From positions 4,278,001 through 4,342,000 of the forward strand of contig CP065001.1 of assembly GCA_016700155.1 (NCBI GenBank): DNA of 64,000 nt, in the 5' to 3' direction. The position numbers and the translations under genes are program-made. This DNA comes from Ignavibacteriales bacterium. GTDB taxonomy: Bacteria > Bacteroidota > Ignavibacteria > Ignavibacteriales > Ignavibacteriaceae. Shown here one piece after another: positions 8,814 to 17,322 of the stretch. Within the stretch, counting starts at the first letter, position 1. The number at the start of each line of letters is the position of its first letter. The notes under the pieces are model-generated. The model saw only the letters and a program-made list of their open reading frames with translations. It was not told the DNA's origin and ran no database searches.

Positions 8814-9659
8814 ATGAAATCATCACTTTACCTTTTCATTTTCCTTATACTTCTGTTATTTCTTTCATGTAGTGAAGAAAACGAATCATCAAATAATATT
8901 ATTCCTCTTGGGAGTGATTTTAGATATCCTTTACAAGTCGGGAATGAATGGTCATTTAATACTTCAAGATTGTACACAAACATCCGACCCGATTCAATTA
9001 AACATCTACTAACAGATAGTTATTCAAGTGGGACACTTAAAGTGGAAAAAGACACTTTACTTGATACACTTAGCCTCTGTAAACTTGCCGAAATATCCAA
9101 GAGCCTTCGCTATAGTTATGCGTTTTATCAAAATACGGATAGCGGATTTATTAAGTATGCTTATGCCAATATTCCGAGTGACCTTCTTCCCCAAAAGAAT
9201 ATGAAGTGCAGATTAAGTTATAAAGGAAAACTCTATATTTCTATGGATGAAATAATTAATCAACTTAACAACTCTTTAAATGTAATAATGGCGACAAATG
9301 ATTCTATATATTATCATAATCCGCCAAGAGTTGTTTTCAGGTACCCATTAGTGGTCGGACAAGAGTGGCTACTATCTCAGCTAGGTGACATAAGAATAGA
9401 CAAAGAAGTGATAGGAAAAGAATTTGTAAACACTTCTGCCGGTACTTATGAATGCTTTAAAATTCTCTGGAAATATGATTTTGATTCCAATGGTGTGGTT
9501 GACGATGATATAATATATTATGAATATGTCAGTGCTAAAGGAATTGTGAAATCAGTAATTACATTAAAAGATATTGTTGTTGCTGATGAAACACATCCGG
9601 AGGGTTTTGGATTTACGGATGTAATTATTGAAAGGGTTTTAACTGGAGTAAACTTTTGA
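8814..9659 (+). CDS. Hypothetical lipoprotein
   Basis: A 281-residue protein with a lipoprotein signal: hydrophobic LYLFIFLILLLFLSC with Cys as the acylation site, followed by SEENESS. The rest is beta-rich with repeated FRYPLxVGxEW-type segments near residues 37-45 and 180-187, as in several uncharacterised Bacteroidota lipoproteins. The SD GGGAG precedes the ATG. No enzymatic motif seen. Confidence 0.7.
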   Translation: MKSSLYLFIFLILLLFLSCSEENESSNNIIPLGSDFRYPLQVGNEWSFNTSRLYTNIRPDSIKHLLTDSYSSGTLKVEKDTLLDTLSLCKLAEISKSLRYSYAFYQNTDSGFIKYAYANIPSDLLPQKNMKCRLSYKGKLYISMDEIINQLNNSLNVIMATNDSIYYHNPPRVVFRYPLVVGQEWLLSQLGDIRIDKEVIGKEFVNTSAGTYECFKILWKYDFDSNGVVDDDIIYYEYVSAKGIVKSVITLKDIVVADETHPEGFGFTDVIIERVLTGVNF

Positions 9660-9767
9660 CTTTCACATAAGTTAATGATAAGAAACTACTCTGCTAAAGG
9701 ACTTTTTATATCATTGAGAATAAATCATTCTGGAAGACATTAAACAATATCAATATGGAGGCAGGTC

Positions 9768-10175
9768 ATGAAAAAATTCCAGGCAATTGCATTAATCTTT
9801 TCAATTTTAATATTAACGGGTTGCGCTACTGTATTTAAAGGTTACGAAGATGAGGTGAATATTTTAAATGCGCCGGAGGATTTAAAAGTATTCACGAAAG
9901 ACGGAACTGAAATCAAGACAACATCCAAAACAGAACGAGTCAAAGATGAAAGTACTTTTAGCATTTCAGATGTTAATATGAAAAGCATAAAATTGAGAAG
10001 CGATAAATATCATACGCTCATTTTTAAATCCGGCGGCAAAGAAAAAACGGTTGATTTGTATCCTAAATTAGGTGCCGGATGGCTCATCATCGATATTATA
10101 ACCGTCTTCCCTGCCTTCATTGATATGTACACAGGTAATTGGAATTACTTTGATCCTGTTGTACTTGAATTTTAA
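9768..10175 (+). CDS. Small hypothetical lipoprotein
   Basis: A 135-residue protein with a clear lipobox (LILTGCATVFKG). The body contains short beta strands (VNILNAPEDLKVFTKDGTEI) resembling small PEGA-like domains, and ends in a hydrophobic helix near residues 103-118. A GGAGG SD precedes the ATG. Its stop overlaps the start of the next gene by one base (TAATG), implying translational coupling. Confidence 0.7.
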   Translation: MKKFQAIALIFSILILTGCATVFKGYEDEVNILNAPEDLKVFTKDGTEIKTTSKTERVKDESTFSISDVNMKSIKLRSDKYHTLIFKSGGKEKTVDLYPKLGAGWLIIDIITVFPAFIDMYTGNWNYFDPVVLEF

Positions 10176-10543
10176 TGAATACAACTCCGTTAAATACAAA
10201 AATTACGATTGAGTATCTGAATTTTTTGATTTCAGAACTCATTCGTATTAAATCGGACTGGCATATATCCGATGATGAAATAACATTGTTCAATAATGAA
10301 TTAATCAAATTCAAAAAAATTGCGAAGGATGCTGATTCTGTCAATCCCGAAATTAAAGCGATGATCGCCAATCTCTCAATTATAAGACTCCGGAATAATT
10401 TTACACTTAAAGAATACCTGCTGAATTTTTTATCTCGACGCGACAGGGATTCGGATAGCACGCAATCAAGGCTCAAAGCTGTCTTAGATGATACTTCAGA
10501 ACGGTTGAAAATGATTTCAAATCAGATAAAATATTTGTCATAA
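10175..10543 (+). CDS. Hypothetical protein coupled to the lipoprotein gene
   Basis: A 122-residue, mostly helical, charged protein without signal peptide or membrane helix. It matches nothing I recognise. The TAATG overlap with the upstream lipoprotein gene is the best evidence that it is real and works with that protein. Its sequence (SRRDRDSDSTQSRLKAVLDDTSERLK) suggests a coiled-coil-like C terminus. Confidence 0.55.
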   Translation: MNTTPLNTKITIEYLNFLISELIRIKSDWHISDDEITLFNNELIKFKKIAKDADSVNPEIKAMIANLSIIRLRNNFTLKEYLLNFLSRRDRDSDSTQSRLKAVLDDTSERLKMISNQIKYLS

Positions 10544-10681
10544 TAAAAACTGGTTTTCATTACCGTACATCATTAAAACAGCAAATTTCTAACCGTTAAA
10601 AATATTTTTTAGAAAAGTCCCTAATTACCTTTTCGCCGCACTACTGTTTTAGTCACCCTATAATTAAATCAAGGAATTAAA

Positions 10682-12826
10682 ATGAAAAGCACAGTTTTAC
10701 TGAAGTTTTGTGTTGTGTTGATTTTCTTTCTGTTTGCTTCTGATTATTCTCAGGCTCAATGGCAGAAAACGAACGGGTTAAAAGGCGGATATTTTTCTCT
10801 CGTTGCCGGAGATATGAATAACCTGCTCGCTGTTACTAATTATGGCAGTATTTTTCAGTACAAAAATGAAAGCTGGAATTTTCGCAGCTCATATAATTAT
10901 CTGAATGAAATTTTCAAACTGCAGGATAAGTGGATAGGATATTATTCTAACGTCATATCAAAATCAGAAGATGACGGTTTAACCTGGCAGGAAATTCTTC
11001 ACCCCGATGAAAATAATTTTTTGGTTTCTGCTAAAGTTATAGATAACAAAATTTATGCTCTCTCCAGTGACACGCTTTTTTATTCCGATGACTTTGGAAC
11101 TACCTGGAACGCAAATGAAGTAAGTTCCACGATTGTAGCCGGTGTTGATACCGGATTCTTTTATGCAATCTCAAATTTTTATATAAAAGATAACATAATG
11201 CTCGCCGGCGGGTTTACAACATTTCCATCATCATTCGGCGCACTTGCGTATTCCACAAATATGGGATTAACATGGCAGCCGACTATGTTTCCGAGTAATA
11301 TCAATAATACTTTTGTTCATGATATCACAGGCGATGACAACTATTTTTATGCATCTGCGAGCGGTGGTTTTTTCAAATCAACTAATGGATTGGACTGGAG
11401 CGAAATTAATGAAGGTCTTCCATTTTCCGGAGTGTCACTTTCAGTAACCAAGATGAGCATTTTCCAGACTGATCTTATTGCAATCATCAATAATACTCCA
11501 TCCGGACTTTACAGATATAATGGTACAAACTGGAGTTTGTTTTATGATGAGAACTTTCCTTCGTATATGTCAACAGAAAATGATGAACTTATCTTTACCG
11601 CAAATGGTGAAGTTATAAAGTATGATGTTGCAAATAATATTGTACTTACTTCTGACATCATAGCGTCAACTTCACGACCTGTAGTTTCAGCAAACGGAAA
11701 TGTGTACAGTGTATATAAACAAAAAATGTTTCGTTCGGTTGACAACGGACAAAGTTGGAATGTCATTAGGGAACCTTCTGGCGGCTTACTTGTTGTGGAT
11801 GGAAATACTTTATTTACTACCTCGAGTTCAGGCGTTGTACGATCAACAAATTCAGGCGATGACTGGACATTCTTAACATCAGGAATACCTTCTACGCACA
11901 TACCGAAACTTTCTTCAGTTGGAATAACTGATAAAAAAATCTACGCAGGGTTTAATGGAATCCGGGCAAGAATGCATCTTCCTCCAGTTTGGGAACAAGG
12001 CGGTGTGTATGTGTCATTAAATAATGGTGATTCATGGTCTGCGTTAAACTCAGGTCTGCCGACTGAAGGCGGAGTTCATACACCTGTTTATTCAATAACG
12101 GCGAATGGGAATATAGTAATTCTAAATACTGCTTCAGGTAGATTTTCTTTAATCAACAATACCTGGGTAAATATTTCGAATGGTTTTCCCGTCAATGTTT
12201 ATATGACCGGACTGTATATTTTTAATGAAGATATAATTTTTCTTACAACGAATGGTTTATATATTTCTCGTGATAGAGGTATAACAAAAGAGGAGTTCAA
12301 CACAGGATTGCCGTCATTGACATATTATTTCACTATACTATTTAATTATGAAAATGAACTATATGTTTTTGCTAATGATCAGGCAGATCAGGTATTTAAA
12401 TTACAGGAAGATAACTGGGTACCAACGGTTTTTCCAATGCCGGATAATGTAAGATTTACTGAGCTTCAGGCAACCGGAAAAATTATTTTTGCAGGTACTT
12501 ATGATAATGGTATTTGGATATATAATCCTTCACCGACTGATGTTGATGATATTAGTAATCCTGAATCGTATAGTTTAGGACAGAATTATCCAAACCCGTT
12601 TAATCCAAGCACAACAATATCTTATCAGTTAGCAGCAACAGGAAATGTTGAAATAGTTGTATATGATGTTCTTGGAAAAGAAATATTGACGCTCGTCAAT
12701 GAAAGTAAACCAGCGGGCAATTATCAGTTAGTGTTTGATGCTTCTTCACTTACAAGCGGAGTTTATTTTTATAGGATTGTGACTAATAATTTTATACAAA
12801 CGAGAAAGATGATATTGTTGAGGTAA
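10682..12826 (+). CDS. T9SS-exported BNR-repeat beta-propeller protein
   Basis: A 714-residue secreted protein. The signal peptide ends near DYSQAQ. At least five BNR/Asp-box-like units follow (SEDDGLTW, SDDFGTTW, STNMGLTW, SVDNGQSW, STNSGDDW), predicting a sialidase- or YCF48-type propeller without visible catalytic residues. The C-terminal ~85 residues are a T9SS type A sorting domain with YPNPFNPSTTI and terminal RKMILLR. The SD AAGGA precedes the ATG. Probably surface-attached or released; ligand unknown. Confidence 0.88.
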   Translation: MKSTVLLKFCVVLIFFLFASDYSQAQWQKTNGLKGGYFSLVAGDMNNLLAVTNYGSIFQYKNESWNFRSSYNYLNEIFKLQDKWIGYYSNVISKSEDDGLTWQEILHPDENNFLVSAKVIDNKIYALSSDTLFYSDDFGTTWNANEVSSTIVAGVDTGFFYAISNFYIKDNIMLAGGFTTFPSSFGALAYSTNMGLTWQPTMFPSNINNTFVHDITGDDNYFYASASGGFFKSTNGLDWSEINEGLPFSGVSLSVTKMSIFQTDLIAIINNTPSGLYRYNGTNWSLFYDENFPSYMSTENDELIFTANGEVIKYDVANNIVLTSDIIASTSRPVVSANGNVYSVYKQKMFRSVDNGQSWNVIREPSGGLLVVDGNTLFTTSSSGVVRSTNSGDDWTFLTSGIPSTHIPKLSSVGITDKKIYAGFNGIRARMHLPPVWEQGGVYVSLNNGDSWSALNSGLPTEGGVHTPVYSITANGNIVILNTASGRFSLINNTWVNISNGFPVNVYMTGLYIFNEDIIFLTTNGLYISRDRGITKEEFNTGLPSLTYYFTILFNYENELYVFANDQADQVFKLQEDNWVPTVFPMPDNVRFTELQATGKIIFAGTYDNGIWIYNPSPTDVDDISNPESYSLGQNYPNPFNPSTTISYQLAATGNVEIVVYDVLGKEILTLVNESKPAGNYQLVFDASSLTSGVYFYRIVTNNFIQTRKMILLR

Positions 12827-12847
12827 GCATAATTTGATGATATTTAT

Positions 12848-12887
12848 AAAGCACTTGTTTGATTATCAGGCAAGTGCTTTTTTATTT
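12848..12887 (+). terminator. Rho-independent terminator after the 714-residue T9SS gene
   Basis: AAAGCACTTG (12848-12857) pairs with CAAGTGCTTT (12871-12880), followed by TTTTATTT. Confidence 0.85.
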
Positions 12888-12905
12888 ACAGATTTACAAC
12901 GGGCA

Positions 12906-12934
12906 TTGCATTAATTGATGGTATTATATATAAT
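12906..12934 (+). promoter_or_regulatory. Sigma-70-like promoter of the PIN toxin gene, probably leaderless
   Basis: TTGCAT (12906-12911) and a consensus TATAAT (12929-12934) are separated by exactly 17 bp. Transcription would be expected to start about 7 bp further on, essentially at the GTG start codon at 12941. Confidence 0.6.
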
Positions 12935-12940
12935 ACCGTC
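12917..12940. promoter_or_regulatory. Palindromic operator of the PIN/RHH module
   Basis: A 24-bp inverted repeat with a perfect 18-bp core (GGTATTATATATAATACC, 12920-12937). It overlaps the -10 hexamer and ends immediately before the toxin start codon. Position and symmetry fit an autoregulatory site for the ribbon-helix-helix antitoxin. Confidence 0.7.
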
Positions 12941-13372
12941 GTGGAAAAACACAAAATAGTTATTGATACCAACGTAATTGTCTCTGCATTAAAATCAAAA
13001 AATGGATATTCATATAAACTTCTTTCCATAATTGATGACGAAAGGTTCAGAGTTTTTATTTCAACACCAGTTGTTCTTGAATATGAAGAAGCATTAAAAA
13101 GAGAAAAAATGAAGATAGCCCTCAATAAGAGCGAGATAGACGATGTATTAAACTACATTTGTATGATTGCAGAGCAAAGACAAATATACTATTTGTGGCG
13201 TCCGTTCTTAAAAGATCAAAAGGATGATATGTTCCTGGAACTGGCTGTTGAGGCTGGTTGTGATTTTATTATCACATTTAATAAAAAGGATTTTAAAGGC
13301 ATAGAAAAATTCGGATTAAAAATTTTATCACCGAAAGAATTATTGAAATTGATTGGAGAAAAATATGAGTAA
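12941..13372 (+). CDS. PIN-domain toxin of a type II toxin-antitoxin system
   Basis: A 143-residue putative endoribonuclease of the PIN family (COG1569-like). The N terminus IVIDTNVIVSAL holds the first metal ligand (Asp9). Glu47 (VVLEYEEAL), Asp95/Asp96 (KDDMFLELA) and Asp108 near DFIITFNKKDF supply the other acidic positions. GTG is the only start that preserves the IDTN strand, and no SD precedes it. The gene overlaps the downstream antitoxin by 8 bp, giving the toxin-first order. RNA target unknown. Confidence 0.85.
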   Translation: MEKHKIVIDTNVIVSALKSKNGYSYKLLSIIDDERFRVFISTPVVLEYEEALKREKMKIALNKSEIDDVLNYICMIAEQRQIYYLWRPFLKDQKDDMFLELAVEAGCDFIITFNKKDFKGIEKFGLKILSPKELLKLIGEKYE

Positions 13373-13598
13373 TATAAGTTTAAGGTTGCCTGACTCGTTA
13401 CATAAGAAAGCCCGTGACTTAGCAAAAAAAGAAAAGACGTCAATAAATCAACTGGTTTCTTCAGCACTTTCTGAAAAAATAACTGCTTTAATGACAGAGG
13501 AGTATATTGAGGATCGCGCTAAACGAGCAAGCCGAAAAAAATTTAAATCCGCATTACGAAAAGTATCTAATGTTCCCGCTGATGAAAAAGATACCTGA
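13365..13598 (+). CDS. Ribbon-helix-helix antitoxin
   Basis: A 77-residue protein whose N terminus (ISLRLPDSLHKKARDLAKK) is a ribbon-helix-helix DNA-binding domain of the CopG/HicB type. The basic C-terminal tail probably wraps the PIN toxin. The ATG at 13365 has a GGAGA SD within the toxin's 3' end and overlaps the toxin stop (ATGAGTAA). Expected to neutralise the toxin and bind the palindrome at 12917-12940. Confidence 0.82.
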   Translation: MSNISLRLPDSLHKKARDLAKKEKTSINQLVSSALSEKITALMTEEYIEDRAKRASRKKFKSALRKVSNVPADEKDT

Positions 13599-13632
13599 GA
13601 ATTTATAAGATTCTTTAAGTGAAAGATTAAAT

Positions 13633-13671
13633 CGGCTGGTGACAGTTTTGTAACAGCCGGTTTCTTTTTAT
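13633..13671 (+). terminator. Terminator of the toxin-antitoxin operon
   Basis: CGGCTG (13633-13638) pairs with CAGCCG (13654-13659), with further partial pairing inside the loop, followed by TTTCTTTTT. Confidence 0.75.
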
Positions 13672-15731
13672 AATCCTAAATATCTCATAAATGCTTCCTG
13701 GTTTGGTTCTCTTCCAAGAAACTCTTTCACAAGATCAATTTCTTTTTCTTCACCGCCTTTTGCCAGAATAATATCACGATACCTGATCCCGGTTTTCTTA
13801 TCCATTATTCCGTTCTTTTCAAATACGGAAAACATATCCTGCGCATAAACTCTTGCCCACATATAACCATAGTAACCCGCGGCGTATCCTGTAAGATGTC
13901 CGAATGCCGCCTGCATATTTGTTCCTTCAAGATATGGATAAAGCGTAACAGAGTTCTGTAGTTTTTTAACAACTTCAGCTGTTGATACACTTCCATCCGG
14001 ATTAAAATTGTCATGGTATGTCATATCTATCAGTCCATAAAAGATCTGCTGCAAAGCCGCAATACCTGAGCCTACATTTTTAGCGGCAACCATTTTTTTA
14101 TGAAGTTCAACCGGCAAAAGTTCATTGGTTTTATAATGACGGGCAAAAAGTTTTAACGCTTCATAATCCCAGACCCAGTTTTCAAAAATCTGTGAAGGAG
14201 CTTCAACAAAATCTCTAGCAACAGATGATCCGGAAAAAGATGAAAGTTCTGTTTTAGTTAATACGCTGTGCAGTACGTGACCAAACTCATGAAAAAATGT
14301 TTCAACATCTGACTGAAGCATCAAGGCGGGTTGATTCTCAGTGGCTTGTGGAAAATTACAGACAAGCGTTGCGACCGGCTTCTGGTAACCATTCACCGTT
14401 TGTTTCCCGGGTATCATCGGGAAACATGCGGCATGTGAAAATTTATTATCCCTCGGATGAAGGTCTAAATAGAACATAGAAATAATTTTTCCATCCTGCT
14501 TAACATTAAACATCCTTACATCTTTATGCCATACGGACGGGCTTTTTACTTCTTCAAACTGAACATCAAACAGATGCTGCGCTATTGAAAATAATCCGTT
14601 CAAAACATTATTAAGTTCGAAATATTCTTTCACCTTGTTCTGATCAAGACTGTATTTTTCTATCAGCAATAAATTTGAATAGAAAGAAGATTCCCATGGT
14701 TGAATTACGTTAGCAGATTTATCGTTGGTATATCTTCGCTTCACTACTAATAATTCTTCATAATCTAATTTTGCTTTTTGTTTTACTTTGTCGATGAGAT
14801 TATTTTCAAAATCCCAGACTGCCTTTGGAGTTTTTGCCATTCTCTCTTCAATCTGGTATTCGGCAAATGATTTATAACCAAGTAACGCCGCAATGTCATT
14901 TCGCACTTTAATTAATTCATTTAACACCGAAAGATTTTTATCGGAAGCCCTGTTGTTATAAAGTGTATAAAGTTTTTTTCTCGCTGATTCCGACTTAGCA
15001 TACTTCATAAAAGGAACATACGAGGGATATGACAAACCAATCTTGTAATCCCCATCTTCTGTGCGATGCTGATTTTTATATGATTCATCAAGTCCAACAA
15101 TTTCATTTTCGTTGACAGTTAAAGTCTCATTTACCGCGGCAATGTTGTTATTGAATTGAATCGTTAGTTCGGTAAGTTTATTCTGCAAAGATTGTAATAC
15201 ATCTCTTTTTTCTTTAGGAAGAGCAAAGCCATTCCGCTCAAACCCGCGAACATTTTCATCGACGAATTTCTTTTTAAAGCCGGTTAATTTTTTTGCTTCC
15301 TCGGTAAGGGAATAATCTTTAATTGCTTTATATAGTTTTTCATCCAAACTCATCTCAGTAAAGAATCCGCTGAACTTTGCTATCGATTCGCTGGCAGCGT
15401 CTCGTGTTGCGTCAACAGGATGTACATTTGCCATAAGATAAACTTCGCCGTATACCCCTGAAACTTTATTTGTCAGGTTATCATACGCAAGCATTGTGTT
15501 GTCAAAGTTTCTGTTCTTAACAGAATAAAGTTTTTCGAGTTCTGATTTTGCATTTGTGATAGAAAGGTCCGTTGCTGATGAAATATGTTCGGCAGTAACA
15601 GATGAGAAATCAACAATGTCGTTAAAACCTGCAAGCAGCGGGTTTGTGATTTTATTCTCAGGCTCAGTTGCAAAGAGATTGAACGTAATCAACAAAGCAA
15701 GCAGTATCGGGTAAATAATTTTGTTTTTCAT
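13668..15731 (-). CDS. M3-family metallopeptidase (Dcp/oligopeptidase A type)
   Basis: A 687-residue zinc peptidase with the thermolysin-like motif HEFGH at residues 481-485. The first ~21 residues form a signal peptide (LLALLITFNLFA), so it is probably periplasmic. The length and the C-terminal sequences (AAGYYGYMWARVYAQDMF) fit the dipeptidyl carboxypeptidase Dcp / oligopeptidase A branch, which trims dipeptides or degrades short peptides. An AAGGAG SD precedes the ATG. Convergent with the toxin-antitoxin operon. Confidence 0.92.
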   Translation of the reverse strand: MKNKIIYPILLALLITFNLFATEPENKITNPLLAGFNDIVDFSSVTAEHISSATDLSITNAKSELEKLYSVKNRNFDNTMLAYDNLTNKVSGVYGEVYLMANVHPVDATRDAASESIAKFSGFFTEMSLDEKLYKAIKDYSLTEEAKKLTGFKKKFVDENVRGFERNGFALPKEKRDVLQSLQNKLTELTIQFNNNIAAVNETLTVNENEIVGLDESYKNQHRTEDGDYKIGLSYPSYVPFMKYAKSESARKKLYTLYNNRASDKNLSVLNELIKVRNDIAALLGYKSFAEYQIEERMAKTPKAVWDFENNLIDKVKQKAKLDYEELLVVKRRYTNDKSANVIQPWESSFYSNLLLIEKYSLDQNKVKEYFELNNVLNGLFSIAQHLFDVQFEEVKSPSVWHKDVRMFNVKQDGKIISMFYLDLHPRDNKFSHAACFPMIPGKQTVNGYQKPVATLVCNFPQATENQPALMLQSDVETFFHEFGHVLHSVLTKTELSSFSGSSVARDFVEAPSQIFENWVWDYEALKLFARHYKTNELLPVELHKKMVAAKNVGSGIAALQQIFYGLIDMTYHDNFNPDGSVSTAEVVKKLQNSVTLYPYLEGTNMQAAFGHLTGYAAGYYGYMWARVYAQDMFSVFEKNGIMDKKTGIRYRDIILAKGGEEKEIDLVKEFLGREPNQEAFMRYLGL

Positions 15732-15840
15732 AACATAATTCTCCTTAAAAATCTTTGCGTGAAAATATTATTCGGCACTGCTGATGTTAAATGAATTGTG
15801 ATAAACGGCTGGCAAAAATTTATCCTCATATTAAAGGAGG

Positions 15841-16293
15841 TCAAAACAGTTGCCCAAGCACGTTTTTTCTAAATGAAAATATTTCATCTATCTTTTTTGA
15901 AACAATAAGTTTGTTTACAAGCGGTGAGAATATTCCGAAATAAAGAGCGTAAGTCACCTCATCGGTCATTTCGATTCCCGTCGGAGTTACCTTAAAAGTA
16001 TGTTTATGATGCCATAACTTGTACGGTCCGAACTTTTGTTCATCGATAAAGCAGCACTTTTCTTCAATGCTATTTATTTGAGTTACCCAGGTCAAAGGGA
16101 TTTTTAGTAACGGGTTTACCTTGTATGTAATCAGCATTCCGGGGAACATTTTCGCCGGGAGAGAACACGTAATTTTAAATCCCAGCCATTCGGGAGTAAT
16201 CTTTATCAGATTTCGCGGATCAGAAAAAAAATTCCATGCTGTATCAATATCTGTTTTCAGATGCTGTGTTGTTTTATAAGTAAAAATGCGCAT
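15841..16293 (-). CDS. SRPBCC (START-like) family protein
   Basis: A ~150-residue protein of the SRPBCC ligand-binding fold related to bacterial 'cell division inhibitor SulA-type' SRPBCC annotations. AWNFFSDPRNLIKITPEWLGF and FIDEQKFGPYKLWHHKHTF are typical strands. I chose the ATG at 16293, with AAAGGA six bases upstream, instead of an in-frame start 54 bp further out. Ligand and role are unknown. Divergent from the sucrose operon. Confidence 0.8.
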   Translation of the reverse strand: MRIFTYKTTQHLKTDIDTAWNFFSDPRNLIKITPEWLGFKITCSLPAKMFPGMLITYKVNPLLKIPLTWVTQINSIEEKCCFIDEQKFGPYKLWHHKHTFKVTPTGIEMTDEVTYALYFGIFSPLVNKLIVSKKIDEIFSFRKNVLGQLF

Positions 16294-16425
16294 AGGATCC
16301 TTTTGAGATGAATAACAATTATTCAGCAGAAAAAATTCCTTAAACAAAAAATTACTTTAGCAGGTATCCTTGCGATTGGTTGAATATTTTTTATAATGTA
16401 AGAACGGCAAACACGGAAAACCTCT

Positions 16426-17322
16426 ATGGAATCAATCACTTCTATTGGTGAAATATTATTTGACGTTTATCCCGATAAAAAAATACCGGGCGGCGCACCA
16501 TTTAATTTTATTTATCACATAAAAAAAATTACCGGTGAAGGAAGTTTTATAAGCAGAATCGGGGATGATGAATACGGAAAAGAAATATCAGCATTCTTAA
16601 AGAGAAATAATATTTCAACGGAGCTTATTCAAATGGATACTGAACATCCCACGGGGTTAGCGATTGCATCACTCGATGAAAATAAAATTCCGCATTGGGA
16701 AATAAAAGAAAACTGTGCTTATGATTTTATTGAATTAAATCAGTTGGTTGAAACTCATCTATTAAATTACTCAGATTGTATTTACTTCGGCACATTAGCA
16801 CAGCGGGGCGAGGTCTCCGCAAATTCATTAAATAAAATTTTCAGGATGAATAAAAAATTTATTTGTGACCTGAACATCAGGCAGAATTATTATTCAAAAG
16901 AAGTATTAGACAGTTCGCTAAAAACAGCAAATGTTTTGAAGATGAATACCGAAGAACTCAATCTTGTATATAATCTTTTTTATAACCGTGTGTTTGTTGA
17001 AAACGAAATAGCCACAAGAATCATTAATGATTTTGAAATAGAAATGATTGCCGTGACAAACGGAGAAGAAGGCGCCGCAATATATACTTCAAATTCAAAA
17101 AACATCATGAAAGCAAAAACCCGGAATGTTGTGGATACCGTCGGAGCCGGCGATGCATACTCAGCCGTACTTTGTCTTGGTTATTTACGAAATCTTCATC
17201 CGGAAAAAATTAACACTATAGCAAGTGAATTTGCCGCATACATCGTTACCCAAAGAGGAGCGTTACCGGCAAATGACAGTATTTATGAATCACTAAAGGA
17301 ATCAATTTATAATGACAGCTAA
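16426..17322 (+). CDS. PfkB-family sugar kinase, probable fructokinase
   Basis: A 298-residue ribokinase/PfkB-family kinase. The N-terminal GEILFDVYPD and GGAPFNF bind sugar, and DTVGAGDAYSAVL (near residue 238) holds the anion hole and catalytic Asp. It is the first gene of a three-gene operon and overlaps the sucrose-phosphate synthase gene by 11 bp. Given that context it most likely phosphorylates the fructose released by sucrose synthase to fructose 6-phosphate, the acceptor of the next enzyme. Specificity is inferred from context only. Confidence 0.88.
   Translation: MESITSIGEILFDVYPDKKIPGGAPFNFIYHIKKITGEGSFISRIGDDEYGKEISAFLKRNNISTELIQMDTEHPTGLAIASLDENKIPHWEIKENCAYDFIELNQLVETHLLNYSDCIYFGTLAQRGEVSANSLNKIFRMNKKFICDLNIRQNYYSKEVLDSSLKTANVLKMNTEELNLVYNLFYNRVFVENEIATRIINDFEIEMIAVTNGEEGAAIYTSNSKNIMKAKTRNVVDTVGAGDAYSAVLCLGYLRNLHPEKINTIASEFAAYIVTQRGALPANDSIYESLKESIYNDS

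Noticed and set aside
10117..10476. A 119-codon minus-strand frame
   Set aside because: Opposite the TAATG-coupled lipoprotein/hypothetical pair. No signal or domain; treated as a shadow.
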